A stretch of DNA of 64,000 nt from an uncultured Collinsella sp. (GTDB taxonomy: Bacteria; Actinomycetota; Coriobacteriia; Coriobacteriales; Coriobacteriaceae). Both the position numbers and the translations under genes were made by a program. This document shows positions 8,667-17,844 of this stretch, piece by piece (positions within the stretch are counted from its first letter, which is position 1; each line of letters starts with the position of its first letter). The notes under the pieces are model-generated. The model searched no databases. It was not told the DNA's origin and saw only the letters and a list, made by a program, of their open reading frames with translations. The DNA lies in NCBI GenBank assembly GCA_902492235.1, contig CABUKS010000008.1:1-64000 (forward strand), read 5' to 3'.

Positions 8667-8817
8667 CTTGGCACTTGATTGACCTTGTGCAATCGAGGCG
8701 GCGATAGGCTATGGGCTATTTGCCGCAAAGATGCTCCGCGTGTAATTTGCCCGAGGCGTGGGCCGATAGCGTATCATTATCTCTTGCTTGTTTGCACTGC
8801 TCAGGGAGGGGCCGCGC

Positions 8818-10071
8818 ATGGCGCAGGAACACGATCTGTTTGATGACATTATCGAGATCAGCAAGGGTTTCGACTTTCTTAAAAACCCGCTTGGCGGTGT
8901 GACCGATGCACTCGATCCGTCGGCGCCGCAGTGGAATCCTGCCGACTACAAGGAGCGTCCGCGCGGCAACACCATTCCGTGCCTGACCTGCAAAAACGAA
9001 AAGAGCGGCTGCACCGCGTGCATGGACGTGTGCCCGGTCAACGCTATCGAGGTCGAGGAAGACTCCATCGAGATCCTCGACTCCTGTCGCAAGTGCGGCC
9101 TGTGCGCCGCTGCCTGTCCGACCGAGGCGATCATCTCGCCGCGCCTGGCGCCCAAAAACCTGTATGACGATATCGTCTCTGCTGCTACGAGCCACGAGAC
9201 CGCCTACGTCACCTGCACGCGCGCCCTCAAGCGCATGCCGCGCGAAAATGAGGTCGTCGTTGCCTGCGTGGGCGATATTACGGCAGAGACTTGGTTTTCG
9301 GTACTGGCCGACTATCCCAACGTGAGTGTGTACCTGCCGTTGGGCGTGTGCGATAAATGCCGCAACACCGGCGGTGAGGACATTCTGGGCGAGGCCATCG
9401 CCACTGCCGAGGAGTGGGCCGGTACGGGCATGGGCCTGGAGGTCGACCCTAAGAGCCTCAAATGCCATAAGCGCCGCGAGTACGAGCGCAAGGAGTACAT
9501 GGAAAGGATTGCCCGCACCACGGGCCTGACGGTGACCAAGCTCAACCCGGCGACGGCGGCGCTGGCCTCGGTGACGCAAAAGCTCAAGGCCCATCGCCAT
9601 CAGATTACCCAGCTGGAGCGCACACTCAACACCATGTGCGGCACCACGACGACCAAGCGTCGCCGTTCGCTCACGCACGGGCGCCAACTGGTACTCTCGA
9701 CGCTGCAAAACCATCCCGAGCTTGCCCAGAACATGCAGGTGAGCACGCCGGAGTGCGATTTTGACAAGTGCACGTCGTGCGGCGAGTGCGTCAACGTGTG
9801 CCCCACGTTCGCCTGCGATTTGGTGGGAAGCGGCCGCTTTGCGTTGGAGTCCACGTATTGTTTAGGCTGCGGCGCCTGTGTCAAGGTTTGTCCCGAGCAT
9901 GCGCTCAAGCTTGTTGAGCACGACGCGTCCAATCTGGTCGTCGTCGATCCCGAAGCCGAGGAAAAGGCCGCCCAGAAGGCGAAGGCTCACGAAGAAGCTG
10001 AGAAGGTCAAGGCCGAGGCAAAGGCCAAGCTGGACAAGATGCTCGATCAGGTGGAGAAACTCGCGGACTAG
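8818..10071 (+). CDS. cytoplasmic polyferredoxin with four 4Fe-4S motifs
   Basis: A 417-residue soluble iron-sulfur protein. Two clusters sit near the N-terminus (CTACMDVCP with Cys55/58/65/68/72; CRKCGLCAAACP at 90-101) and two near the C-terminus (CTSCGECVNVCP, CLGCGACVKVCP). The middle 200 residues contain two conserved-looking segments, VVVACVGDITAETW and PLGVCDKCRNTGGED, with an extra CxxC. The end is a charged Ala/Lys/Glu coiled coil. The start at 8818 follows GGGAGGGG; an ATG ten codons upstream has no site. Likely an electron carrier or docking subunit of an anaerobic redox enzyme; no partner gene is adjacent. Confidence 0.8.
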   Translation: MAQEHDLFDDIIEISKGFDFLKNPLGGVTDALDPSAPQWNPADYKERPRGNTIPCLTCKNEKSGCTACMDVCPVNAIEVEEDSIEILDSCRKCGLCAAACPTEAIISPRLAPKNLYDDIVSAATSHETAYVTCTRALKRMPRENEVVVACVGDITAETWFSVLADYPNVSVYLPLGVCDKCRNTGGEDILGEAIATAEEWAGTGMGLEVDPKSLKCHKRREYERKEYMERIARTTGLTVTKLNPATAALASVTQKLKAHRHQITQLERTLNTMCGTTTTKRRRSLTHGRQLVLSTLQNHPELAQNMQVSTPECDFDKCTSCGECVNVCPTFACDLVGSGRFALESTYCLGCGACVKVCPEHALKLVEHDASNLVVVDPEAEEKAAQKAKAHEEAEKVKAEAKAKLDKMLDQVEKLAD

Positions 10072-10090
10072 CTAAAAGAGCGTAAATGAT

Positions 10091-10126
10091 GGCCGGTGGG
10101 ACAGGTGCTGCCCCGCCGGCCAAAAA
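10091..10126 (+). terminator. terminator after the polyferredoxin gene
   Basis: GC-rich stem GGCCGG...CCGGCC followed by AAAAAA on the plus strand. The A-run gives a U-run on the minus strand, so it may also serve gntR, which is transcribed towards it. Confidence 0.55.
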
Positions 10127-10128
10127 AG

Positions 10129-10191
10129 TTGCGGTGGAATAGTTCCTGTTTTGCCCTTAAGCTGGCCATTCTAGGAACTATTCCACCGCAA
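10129..10191. repeat. perfect 19-bp inverted repeat
   Basis: Arms TTGCGGTGGAATAGTTCCT (10129-10147) and its exact complement (10173-10191) enclose 25 bases. It lies between convergent genes and has no U-run of its own. It may be a bidirectional terminator or a single copy of a dispersed palindromic repeat. Confidence 0.7.
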
Positions 10192-10202
10192 TTATTAGAT
10201 GG

Positions 10203-10958
10203 TTAGCTCATACTGCTCTGATGGGTCTCGCTGCCGTTATTGCGGCGGGTGACCGTTTCGTGGAGTAAAAAGAAGCTGGGAACCTGCTTTGTCTCGGTGT
10301 ATTCCATAAGGATACCGTCGGCGTTGTAGGTCTGCCCGCGTACAACGGCGAGTGCGTTAAAGTCGTCGAGATCGAGCACGCGTGCATCCTCGGGCGTGGG
10401 ATGCTCAATCGTTACATCGCGTTTGCCCGTGGCAATCTTAATGCCAAGGTCTTCTTCGAGGTAACGATAGATCGAGTCGTTGACAATCTCGGGTGTCAAC
10501 CTCGGTACCTGTGAGCTTAGGTAATAGGAGTCGTCGGAGCACACGGCCCGTCCGTCTGCATAACGGATGCGTTTGGCACGCGTGAGCTCACAGCCTTCAG
10601 GAAACCCGGTAATCTTGGAGAGCGCCTTGTTGCAGACGAGGAGCTCAAAGACAGTGGTAACCGTTTTGAGCTCAAAGCCTCGGCTGGCTGCGATTTCCTT
10701 AAAGGTCTCGAGTCCGCCGCCGCCACGACTCGTCTCGTCACTGATGTTGCGAATGACGCGCATGCCTTTGCCTTGCTGGGGGAGCACGTAGCCATCTGCC
10801 GCAAGCATCGAGATGGCGCGACGGACCGTCATGCGCGAACAGTCAAACAGCTGCGTGAGCTCAGTCTCCGAAGGCAGATAACTCTGATAGGCGTATGTGC
10901 CGTCGTCAATCGACTGCTTCACGTTGTCATAAATAGTTTGGAAGATGGCTCGCGCCAC
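10203..10958 (-). CDS. GntR/HutC-family transcriptional repressor (UTRA domain)
   Basis: A 251-residue regulator with an N-terminal winged helix (LPSETELTQLFDCSRMTVRRAISML, residues ~27-51, then LPQQGKGMRV) and a C-terminal UTRA effector domain (~95-240; ELTRAKRIRYADGRAV, DDFNALAVVRGQTYNADGILMEY). HutC-type repressors often bind phosphosugars or other small metabolites. It follows the zinc alcohol dehydrogenase on the same strand by 65 bases. The dyads at 12096-12113, 12120-12129 and 12247-12260 fit a repressor of this family acting on both divergent units. GTG start with AGGAGA upstream. The ligand is probably an alpha-glucoside phosphate (inference from context). Confidence 0.88.
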   Translation of the reverse strand: MARAIFQTIYDNVKQSIDDGTYAYQSYLPSETELTQLFDCSRMTVRRAISMLAADGYVLPQQGKGMRVIRNISDETSRGGGGLETFKEIAASRGFELKTVTTVFELLVCNKALSKITGFPEGCELTRAKRIRYADGRAVCSDDSYYLSSQVPRLTPEIVNDSIYRYLEEDLGIKIATGKRDVTIEHPTPEDARVLDLDDFNALAVVRGQTYNADGILMEYTETKQVPSFFLLHETVTRRNNGSETHQSSMS

Positions 10959-10979
10959 GACGGTCTCCTAGAGCTGAGA

Positions 10980-11009
10980 GCGCGAGCGGTGGATGAGGAC
11001 CGCTCGCGC
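10980..11009 (-). terminator. hairpin between the zinc-ADH and gntR genes
   Basis: Perfect 11-base arms GCGCGAGCGGT/ACCGCTCGCGC with an 8-nt loop and no U-run. More likely an intercistronic stem that tunes gntR expression than a full terminator. Confidence 0.45.
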
Positions 11010-11023
11010 AGGTGTCGATCGAT

Positions 11024-12049
11024 TTACTTGCTGGGGTCGATTATATATTTACCCATGGCACGCAGAGCTGGGTCTGACAGGATGGCGCCGAGTTCGTCGA
11101 GGGAAGCCACCTTGGCGACCATCGAGGATACGTCGAGCCTGCCCGAGTCGATGAGCTCGAGCGCGCGACGCTGCGTATAAGGGTTGATGTAGGACGAAGT
11201 AAGCACAAGCTCCTTCTGGAAGACCTCGAAGGGCTTGACGGTGATTGTCTCATCGGGCTTGGTGAGGCCGAACATCATGACCGTAGCCTTGTGGCCGGCG
11301 ATCTGGATGGCCTGCTCGATGGTGACGGGCTTGCCAACACACTCGATAACGACATCGACGTTGCCGACGCCCTCCTGCTTCAGGCGGGCCGGGACGTCCT
11401 CGTGGATGGAATCAATTGCCAGGTCGGCGCCGAGTTTGAGCGCAACCTCGCGCTTGCCTTCGACAGGCTCGAGCAAGACAACCTTGGTGGCGCCGGCGTT
11501 TTTAGCAAGCTGCATCATGAGTAGACCGATCATGCCACCGCCGATAACGACAACTGTGCTGCCGGGCTTGATGTTGCACATATCGATGCCGTGCAGGCAG
11601 CAGGCGACGGGCTCGGTCATAGCACCCTGCTCAAAGCTGGTGTGATCGCCCAACTTGTAGACTTGCTGCATATCGACGGAGCAGTACTCGGCAAAGCCGC
11701 CGTTAACGGTGGTGCCGTAACCGGTCATATGCTCGCAGTAGTGGTTGATTCCGTCGCGGCAGGGTTCGCAGCAGCCGCAGGGATGGTTTGGGTCGATGCA
11801 CACGCGATCGCCCGGTTTAAAGCCAGCGACGTCGCTGCCCACGGCCTCGACAACGCCCGCAAACTCATGACCAAGGATTGTGGGCGGGGTAACGTCGGCT
11901 GCACCCTTGTCGCCTTCATAGATATGAACGTCGGTACCGCAGACGCCGCAAGCTTTGACGTTGATCAGAACGTCGCGCCTGCCCACGGCCGGCTTTGCCG
12001 ATTCCTCGACTCTGAGGTCGTGCTTTCCATAGAAGACCGCGCTTTTCAT
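11024..12049 (-). CDS. zinc-dependent medium-chain alcohol/polyol dehydrogenase
   Basis: A 341-residue MDR-family dehydrogenase of the threonine/sorbitol dehydrogenase type. Visible are the catalytic-zinc region CGVCGTDVHIYEG and GHEFAGVVEAVG, the structural-zinc cysteines in CGCCEPCRDGINHYC, and the NAD-binding VVIGGGMIGLLMMQLA with a downstream Glu (LLEP) favouring NAD. It is divergent from the alpha-glucoside PTS operon and shares its regulatory region, so it may oxidise a sugar or polyol linked to that pathway. The exact substrate cannot be read from sequence. Confidence 0.88.
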   Translation of the reverse strand: MKSAVFYGKHDLRVEESAKPAVGRRDVLINVKACGVCGTDVHIYEGDKGAADVTPPTILGHEFAGVVEAVGSDVAGFKPGDRVCIDPNHPCGCCEPCRDGINHYCEHMTGYGTTVNGGFAEYCSVDMQQVYKLGDHTSFEQGAMTEPVACCLHGIDMCNIKPGSTVVVIGGGMIGLLMMQLAKNAGATKVVLLEPVEGKREVALKLGADLAIDSIHEDVPARLKQEGVGNVDVVIECVGKPVTIEQAIQIAGHKATVMMFGLTKPDETITVKPFEVFQKELVLTSSYINPYTQRRALELIDSGRLDVSSMVAKVASLDELGAILSDPALRAMGKYIIDPSK

Positions 12050-12085
12050 GGTGACTCCTTAACGTGGCGGTGAATGTTGTAATGA

Positions 12086-12114
12086 AGTATAGGCATGTCT
12101 ATAGATATAGACAA
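12086..12114 (-). promoter_or_regulatory. promoter of the zinc-ADH/gntR unit with internal operator
   Basis: On the minus strand TTGTCT (12114-12109) and TATACT (12091-12086) are spaced by exactly 17 bases. A dyad TGTCTATA-ga-TATAGACA (12096-12113) overlaps the -35 box and fills most of the spacer, the expected geometry for repression by the downstream GntR-type regulator. Confidence 0.72.
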
Positions 12115-12119
12115 GCACA

Positions 12120-12129
12120 TCTAGACAAG
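12120..12129. promoter_or_regulatory. second operator-like half site
   Basis: TCTAGACAAG is the exact reverse complement of CTTGTCTAGA at 12247-12256 and resembles the GT-TA-AC pattern of HutC-type operators. Confidence 0.5.
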
Positions 12130-12246
12130 TAGAAAAGAAAAATGAAATGCAGCCATCAGCTATGTCAGATTTAACAGGCGAAATACTGGACATATACCGT
12201 TTACGGCCAATAATCAACCGTTTACCGACCGCTGTATTTATGCTAA

Positions 12247-12260
12247 CTTGTCTAGATAAG
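12247..12260. promoter_or_regulatory. operator in front of the PTS gene
   Basis: CTTGTCTAGATAAG is a near-palindrome just after a possible -10 box TATGCT (12239-12244). It shares its core with the sites near the divergent promoter. A repressor bound here would cover the start of transcription. Confidence 0.6.
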
Positions 12261-12406
12261 TGATATGATAAAAATAGAAGCGCAAGAAGTCAGGGAAGCG
12301 GGCCCACCCGTCCTATTGCACGAGGTACACGCAAACGGCGCGTCTGCGGTCTCGAGTGAAGCCAAAACCGCAGTCGCTCCGAATGAAGAGAGGGGGATTC
12401 CCCGTC

Positions 12407-14017
12407 ATGATGCAAAAGATACAACGTTTCGGCGGTGCAATGTACACGCCTGCAATTCTTTTCGCATTTTCCGGAATCGTCGTCGGCCTGGGTACGTTGT
12501 TTACCACCGAGGCGATCTTTGGCGAGATGGCCACTGCGGGCCATCTTTGGTTTGATTGCTGGAATGTGCTGCTCCAGGGTGGTTGGACGCTCTTTAACCA
12601 GATGCCGTTGCTGTTTTGCGTAGCGTTGCCAATCTCGCTCGCGAACAAGCAGAACGCTCGCTGCTGCATGGAGGCTTTGGCCATCTACCTTACCTTCAAC
12701 TACTTTGTAAGCACAATCTTGGGGCAGTGGGGCCCTGTCTTTGGGGTCGACTACTCTGTCGAGGCGGGCAGCGGTACTGGTCTTGCCACTATCGCAAGCA
12801 TCAAAACGCTTGATATGGGCATCATGGGCGCGCTCATTATCTCTGGTATCGCCACAATGCTGCATAACAAGTTCTTCGACACCGAACTTCCTGAGTGGCT
12901 GGGCGTGTTCTCGGGCTCTGTGTTCATCTATATGATCGGTTTCTTCGTTATGGTTCCGGTCGCTCTTATCGCCTGCCTGGTGTGGCCGCATGTTCAGGCT
13001 GCTATCTCCGCCTTCCAGGGATTCATCCTTTCCGCCGGTACGTTTGGCGTGGGTGTCTTTGCTTTCTTCGAGCGCGTGCTGATCCCTACAGGCCTGCACC
13101 ACTTTATCTATACGCCGTTCTATTACGACAACGCGGCGGTCAACGGCGGCATCTTTGCTGCTTGGGCCAACATCCTGCCCCAACTGGCTGCCGATCCGAG
13201 CATTGCTCTTAAGGATGCCGCACCCTGGGCTGCCTATACCTGCCCTGGTTGGACTAAGGTCTTCGGCTCGCTTGGCGTCGCCATTGCGTTTTATATGACC
13301 GCCAAACCCGAGCGCAAGCAGCGCGTCAAGGCTCTGCTGATCCCGGTCACCCTTACCGCTATGCTTTGCGGTATCACCGAGCCGCTTGACTTCACCTTCC
13401 TGTTCATCGCGCCCGGCCTGTTCGTCGTCCACTGCGTGCTCGGAGCGCTCGGCTGCATGGCTCAAAACCTCCTTGGCGTCGTGGGCATCTTCGACGGCGG
13501 CATCATCTCGATGCTCTCGTGGGACTGGCTGCCCCTTTGGGCCGCACACGGTCTGCAGTACGCCATCTCCATCCTTGTCGGTCTGTGCTTTACCGCTCTT
13601 TGGGTCGTGGTCTTCCGTTTCCTGATCGTCAAGTTCGACTTTAAGACCCCCGGTCGCGAGGATGACGATGTTGAGGTCGAGCTCAAGTCCAAGGCCGACT
13701 ACAAGCAAAAGCAGGGCGGTGCTGCTGCTGGCAAATCGGTCGCCCAGAGTAAAGACGATGAGCGCTTGGTGCTTGCCGAGAACATCCTCGATCTGCTCGG
13801 TGGCGCGGATAACATCATCGATGTAACTAACTGCGCTACCCGTCTGCGCGTTAACGTCAAGGACAAGAGCGTCGTTGCACCCGAGGCTTCCTTCAAGGCG
13901 ATCGGTACGCATGGCTTGGTGGTCCAAGGTCAGTCAATCCAGGTCATCATCGGCCTTACCGTCCCGCAGGTTCGCGAGAAGTTCGAGAGTCTTCTGAAGT
14001 TCGAGAGTCTTCTGTAA
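12407..14017 (+). CDS. PTS system alpha-glucoside-type EIICB component
   Basis: A 536-residue membrane permease that takes up and phosphorylates a glucoside. The N-terminal EIIC domain (to about residue 420) has roughly ten hydrophobic segments and the GITEPLDFTFLF motif. The C-terminal EIIB domain (~458-536) has phospho-cysteine Cys476 in NCATRLR. The start at 12407 follows AGAGAGGGGG; earlier in-frame starts have no site. The last 12 residues are a doubled KFESLL, encoded by an 18-bp tandem repeat. No EIIA domain is present, so a general EIIA must supply phosphate. Pairing with the GH4 gene downstream points to maltose-type alpha-glucosides. Confidence 0.9.
   Translation: MMQKIQRFGGAMYTPAILFAFSGIVVGLGTLFTTEAIFGEMATAGHLWFDCWNVLLQGGWTLFNQMPLLFCVALPISLANKQNARCCMEALAIYLTFNYFVSTILGQWGPVFGVDYSVEAGSGTGLATIASIKTLDMGIMGALIISGIATMLHNKFFDTELPEWLGVFSGSVFIYMIGFFVMVPVALIACLVWPHVQAAISAFQGFILSAGTFGVGVFAFFERVLIPTGLHHFIYTPFYYDNAAVNGGIFAAWANILPQLAADPSIALKDAAPWAAYTCPGWTKVFGSLGVAIAFYMTAKPERKQRVKALLIPVTLTAMLCGITEPLDFTFLFIAPGLFVVHCVLGALGCMAQNLLGVVGIFDGGIISMLSWDWLPLWAAHGLQYAISILVGLCFTALWVVVFRFLIVKFDFKTPGREDDDVEVELKSKADYKQKQGGAAAGKSVAQSKDDERLVLAENILDLLGGADNIIDVTNCATRLRVNVKDKSVVAPEASFKAIGTHGLVVQGQSIQVIIGLTVPQVREKFESLLKFESLL
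13979..14014 (+). repeat. 18-bp tandem duplication at the EIICB C-terminus
   Basis: Two identical 18-base units (AAGTTCGAGAGTCTTCTG) directly before the stop codon add six residues, KFESLL, to the EIIB end. It is in frame and probably recent. Confidence 0.9.
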
Positions 14018-14035
14018 ACCATCGTCCATCGAAAC

Positions 14036-14075
14036 AATCGGCCTTGCAGAGCCGGTATGCACCGCAAGGCCGATT
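14036..14075 (+). terminator. intercistronic hairpin between PTS and GH4 genes
   Basis: Perfect arms AATCGGCCTTGC and GCAAGGCCGATT with a 16-nt loop and only a weak A/T stretch after it. It may partly attenuate or stabilise the transcript between the two genes. Confidence 0.55.
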
Positions 14076-14172
14076 CTAGAGATAAAAAACTCCACTTCTA
14101 GGTAACAATTCCAAACCGTACAGGCCGCGTGCGGGGATGGATTGAGCAAGCGGCCAGAATGAGGAGGACATC

Positions 14173-15516
14173 ATGTCCAAGAAAAACTATGCCGTGACCA
14201 TTGCCGGCGGTGGCTCTACCTTCACTCCGGGCATCGCTCTGATGCTGCTTGAGGAGCGCGACCGCTTCCCGGTCAACAAGGTGACCTTCTACGACAACAA
14301 CGCCGAGCGCCAGGAGACCGTGGCCAAGGCCTGTGAGATCTACTTCCACGAGAACGCCCCCGAGGTTGAGTTCAACTACACCACCGACCCCGAAACCGCT
14401 TTTACCGGTACTGACTTCGTCCTCGCTCACATCCGCGTTGGCCTGTACGCTATGCGCGAGCTCGACGAGAAGATTCCTCTCAAGTACGGCTGCGTTGGCC
14501 AAGAGACCTGCGGTGCCGGCGGTATCGCCTACGGCATGCGCTCCATCGGTGGTGTCATCGAGATCCTCGACTACATGGAGAAGTACAGCCCCAACGCTTG
14601 GATGCTCAACTACTCCAACCCCGCAGCTATTGTTGCCGAGGCCTGCCGCGTGCTGCGCCCCAACAGCCGCATCATCAACATCTGCGACATGCCGATCGAC
14701 CTTATGGATAAGATGAGCCGTATGTGCGGCATCAAGGATCGTCGCGAGCTGCAGTATAGCTACTACGGCCTCAACCACTTTGGTTGGTGGAGCAAAATCT
14801 ACGACAAGGATGGCAACGACCTCATGCCGCAGATTAAGGAGCACATGGCTAAGAACGGCTACCTGGACGGCATCGAGCACGAGGCCGGTAAGGAGCAGCA
14901 TGTCGAGGAGAGCTGGATTCACACCTTCGGCAAGGCCAAGGATGTCTATGCTGTCGATCCCGAGACGATTCCCAATACCTACCTCAAGTATTACCTGTAC
15001 CCGGACTATGTCGTCGAGACGTCTGACCCCAACTACACTCGCGCCAATGAGGTTATGGACGGCCGCGAGAAGAAGGTCTTTGGCGCTTGCCGCGACATCA
15101 TCGCCAAGGGTACTGCCAAGGACGGCGGCTTTGAGCCGGATGTACATGCCAACTACATCGTCGACCTTGCCTGCGCACTGGCCGAGAACACGCTCGAGCG
15201 CTTCCTGCTGATTGTCCCCAACGATGGCGCTGTGCCCAACTTCGACCCGACGGCCATGGTCGAGGTGCCTTGCATCGTCGGTTCCAACGGCTTTGAGAAG
15301 ATCTGCCAGGGCCCGATCCCGCAGTTCCAGAAGGGCCTGATGGAGCAGCAGGTTTCCGTCGAGAAGCTCGTTGTCCAGGCTTGGGTCGAGGGCAGCTACC
15401 AGAAGCTCTGGCAGGCACTCACGCTCTCCAAGACCATTCCTTCGGCGAGCGTTGCTAAGCAGATCCTGGACGAGCTCATCGAGGCCAACAAGGATTTCTG
15501 GCCCGAGCTTAAGTAA
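14173..15516 (+). CDS. GH4 6-phospho-alpha-glucosidase
   Basis: A 447-residue NAD- and Mn-dependent glycosidase that splits phosphorylated alpha-glucosides made by the upstream PTS. The NAD motif TIAGGGSTFTPG is at 9-20. The metal-site CDMP (Cys171) is the variant known for 6-phospho-alpha-glucosidases, as opposed to CNVP in beta enzymes, and His202 is in LNHFGWW. The start follows GAGGAGG. Gene order EIICB then GH4 makes a two-gene catabolic operon. Likely named malH, aglB or similar, but the symbol is not certain. Confidence 0.92.
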   Translation: MSKKNYAVTIAGGGSTFTPGIALMLLEERDRFPVNKVTFYDNNAERQETVAKACEIYFHENAPEVEFNYTTDPETAFTGTDFVLAHIRVGLYAMRELDEKIPLKYGCVGQETCGAGGIAYGMRSIGGVIEILDYMEKYSPNAWMLNYSNPAAIVAEACRVLRPNSRIINICDMPIDLMDKMSRMCGIKDRRELQYSYYGLNHFGWWSKIYDKDGNDLMPQIKEHMAKNGYLDGIEHEAGKEQHVEESWIHTFGKAKDVYAVDPETIPNTYLKYYLYPDYVVETSDPNYTRANEVMDGREKKVFGACRDIIAKGTAKDGGFEPDVHANYIVDLACALAENTLERFLLIVPNDGAVPNFDPTAMVEVPCIVGSNGFEKICQGPIPQFQKGLMEQQVSVEKLVVQAWVEGSYQKLWQALTLSKTIPSASVAKQILDELIEANKDFWPELK

Positions 15517-15556
15517 GGACTACTGTCTCGAACCCTCACGCATCTCTGCTTCATTT

Positions 15557-15600
15557 GCGCCGCCGCGGTGTCCGGATTCGCCCGGATGCTGCGGCGGCGC
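15557..15600 (+). terminator. hairpin after the GH4 gene
   Basis: Perfect ten-base arms GCGCCGCCGC and GCGGCGGCGC with a 24-nt loop. No U-run follows, so termination may be inefficient. Confidence 0.5.
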
Positions 15601-15643
15601 TATACTTATGAAGTTTGAAGTACCTGTACCAAAAGGAGCTGTC

Positions 15644-16720
<1,077 letters not shown>

Positions 16721-16731
16721 GGACGACGCAT

Positions 16732-17115
16732 ATGTTTAAATATGGCAAAAAAGCTGGCTACATGGGTATTGCGCTGCTCGTGCTTGCGGTGATTCCGCTG
16801 GTGGTCGCAGCGTTTGTGATCCCCAACATTGGTCCCGAGGTGGCAACAAAGTTTAATGCTGCCGGCGAGGCGACGCGCTGGGGCAAGAGCTACGAGTTGC
16901 TGGCATTGCCGGTGCTCAACCTGCTGCTGAGCGTGGCGACGTACTTTACGGTGGGACGCCAGGCTAAAAACAATGATGACTCCGCCGCCATGGCGCGCAT
17001 CGTGTGCGAGCGCTACCTGCGCAACGGTTGCATCACGGGTGTGTTCCTCAACGTGGTCAACGTTTACTTTATTTACTCGGCGATTACCGGAACGGGCTTT
17101 GGCCTTGGTTTCTAG
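16732..17115 (+). CDS. small DUF1648 membrane protein
   Basis: A 127-residue protein with three or four membrane segments (about 11-33, 54-72, 98-120). Between the first two lies the DUF1648 signature, reading ATKFNAAGEATRWGKS. DUF1648 occurs in SdpI-like immunity/signal proteins, but the rest of SdpI is missing here. It starts 12 bases after ychF, probably in the same transcript. Confidence 0.75.
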   Translation: MFKYGKKAGYMGIALLVLAVIPLVVAAFVIPNIGPEVATKFNAAGEATRWGKSYELLALPVLNLLLSVATYFTVGRQAKNNDDSAAMARIVCERYLRNGCITGVFLNVVNVYFIYSAITGTGFGLGF

Positions 17116-17124
17116 CTTGTCCTT

Positions 17125-17514
17125 TTAGGCAACGAGCCTGCACATATATTCAATGGCTGCTGCGAGGCCGCCGCTCGATCGTGGTTTAAAGACCATGTCG
17201 GCGGCGGCCTCGTTCTCGTATCCGGCACCGCGAAGGGCGAGTGCGATGCCGGCTTCCAGGAGAAGGGGCAGACCGCGTTGGCTGGTTGCGATTACGGCAG
17301 CCTGATTGAGCGAGCAGCTGTGCGCTTGGCATTGGATGGCAAGTTCACCTTGCGCCGGGTAAGGGACCAGAACGGCGGCGACGCGACTTGATAGCAATGC
17401 AAATGCTGTGCGCTCATCGGGCGAAAGGCATTCTGCTTCAACGACGACGAGCTTGGGCGGTGCGCTGTTTGTGCGAAGCGTGGCTCGGTACATGCGGACC
17501 GAAGAACCCGACAT
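17125..17514 (-). CDS. hypothetical protein of 129 residues
   Basis: Soluble protein without recognisable domain. The start at 17514 is chosen because CAGGAG lies six bases upstream; an in-frame start eight codons earlier lies inside the regulatory palindrome region. It is divergent from a small XRE regulator across a perfect 22-bp palindrome, so it is probably the target of that regulator. Mildly hydrophobic stretches (LPLLLEAGIALALRGAGY) do not reach membrane-helix strength. Confidence 0.6.
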   Translation of the reverse strand: MSGSSVRMYRATLRTNSAPPKLVVVEAECLSPDERTAFALLSSRVAAVLVPYPAQGELAIQCQAHSCSLNQAAVIATSQRGLPLLLEAGIALALRGAGYENEAAADMVFKPRSSGGLAAAIEYMCRLVA

Positions 17515-17538
17515 AGAAAACTCCTGTGTATTCGGCAA

Positions 17539-17560
17539 AACGTAAACTATAGTTTACGTT
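17539..17560. promoter_or_regulatory. perfect 22-bp palindromic operator
   Basis: Eleven bases AACGTAAACTA are followed directly by their reverse complement. It lies between the divergent genes at 17514 and 17591 and overlaps likely -10 sequence (TATAGT), the expected site for a dimeric HTH regulator. Confidence 0.8.
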
Positions 17561-17590
17561 TATGTTCGGCTCCATTTCAAACTCGGCTGC

Positions 17591-17809
17591 ATGGACGAAC
17601 GTGCGAAACAGATTCTTGGCAGGCGGGTCGAAGAGACACGCAGGGACCTTGGTATCTCCAAGGTTGATTTTTGTGTGGCGACAGGAATCAGCCGACCCTA
17701 CCTCGACCGAATCGAAGATGGGACGGCAAATTTCACGCTCAAGGTTCTATTTAAGATCGCGCCCGCACTCGGCATGACGGTGTCAGAGCTTCTCGAGGGT
17801 ATCGGATAG
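17591..17809 (+). CDS. XRE-family small helix-turn-helix regulator
   Basis: A 72-residue protein that is almost entirely one Cro/CI-type HTH (RRDLGISKVDFCVATGISRPYLDRIEDGTANFTLKVL broadly covers residues 18-55). It probably binds the palindrome just upstream and controls itself and the divergent gene. There is no clear ribosome-binding site, and the start is close to the operator, so the message may be leaderless. Length is typical for stand-alone XRE regulators. Confidence 0.82.
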   Translation: MDERAKQILGRRVEETRRDLGISKVDFCVATGISRPYLDRIEDGTANFTLKVLFKIAPALGMTVSELLEGIG

Positions 17810-17844
17810 GGCGTTCCCCCGCTGTATTTGACGCTCTTTGGGCG

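Noticed and set aside
12290..13927. 545-codon minus-strand frame opposite the PTS gene
   Set aside because: Charged, repetitive translation without membrane segments or motifs; the PTS frame explains the DNA.
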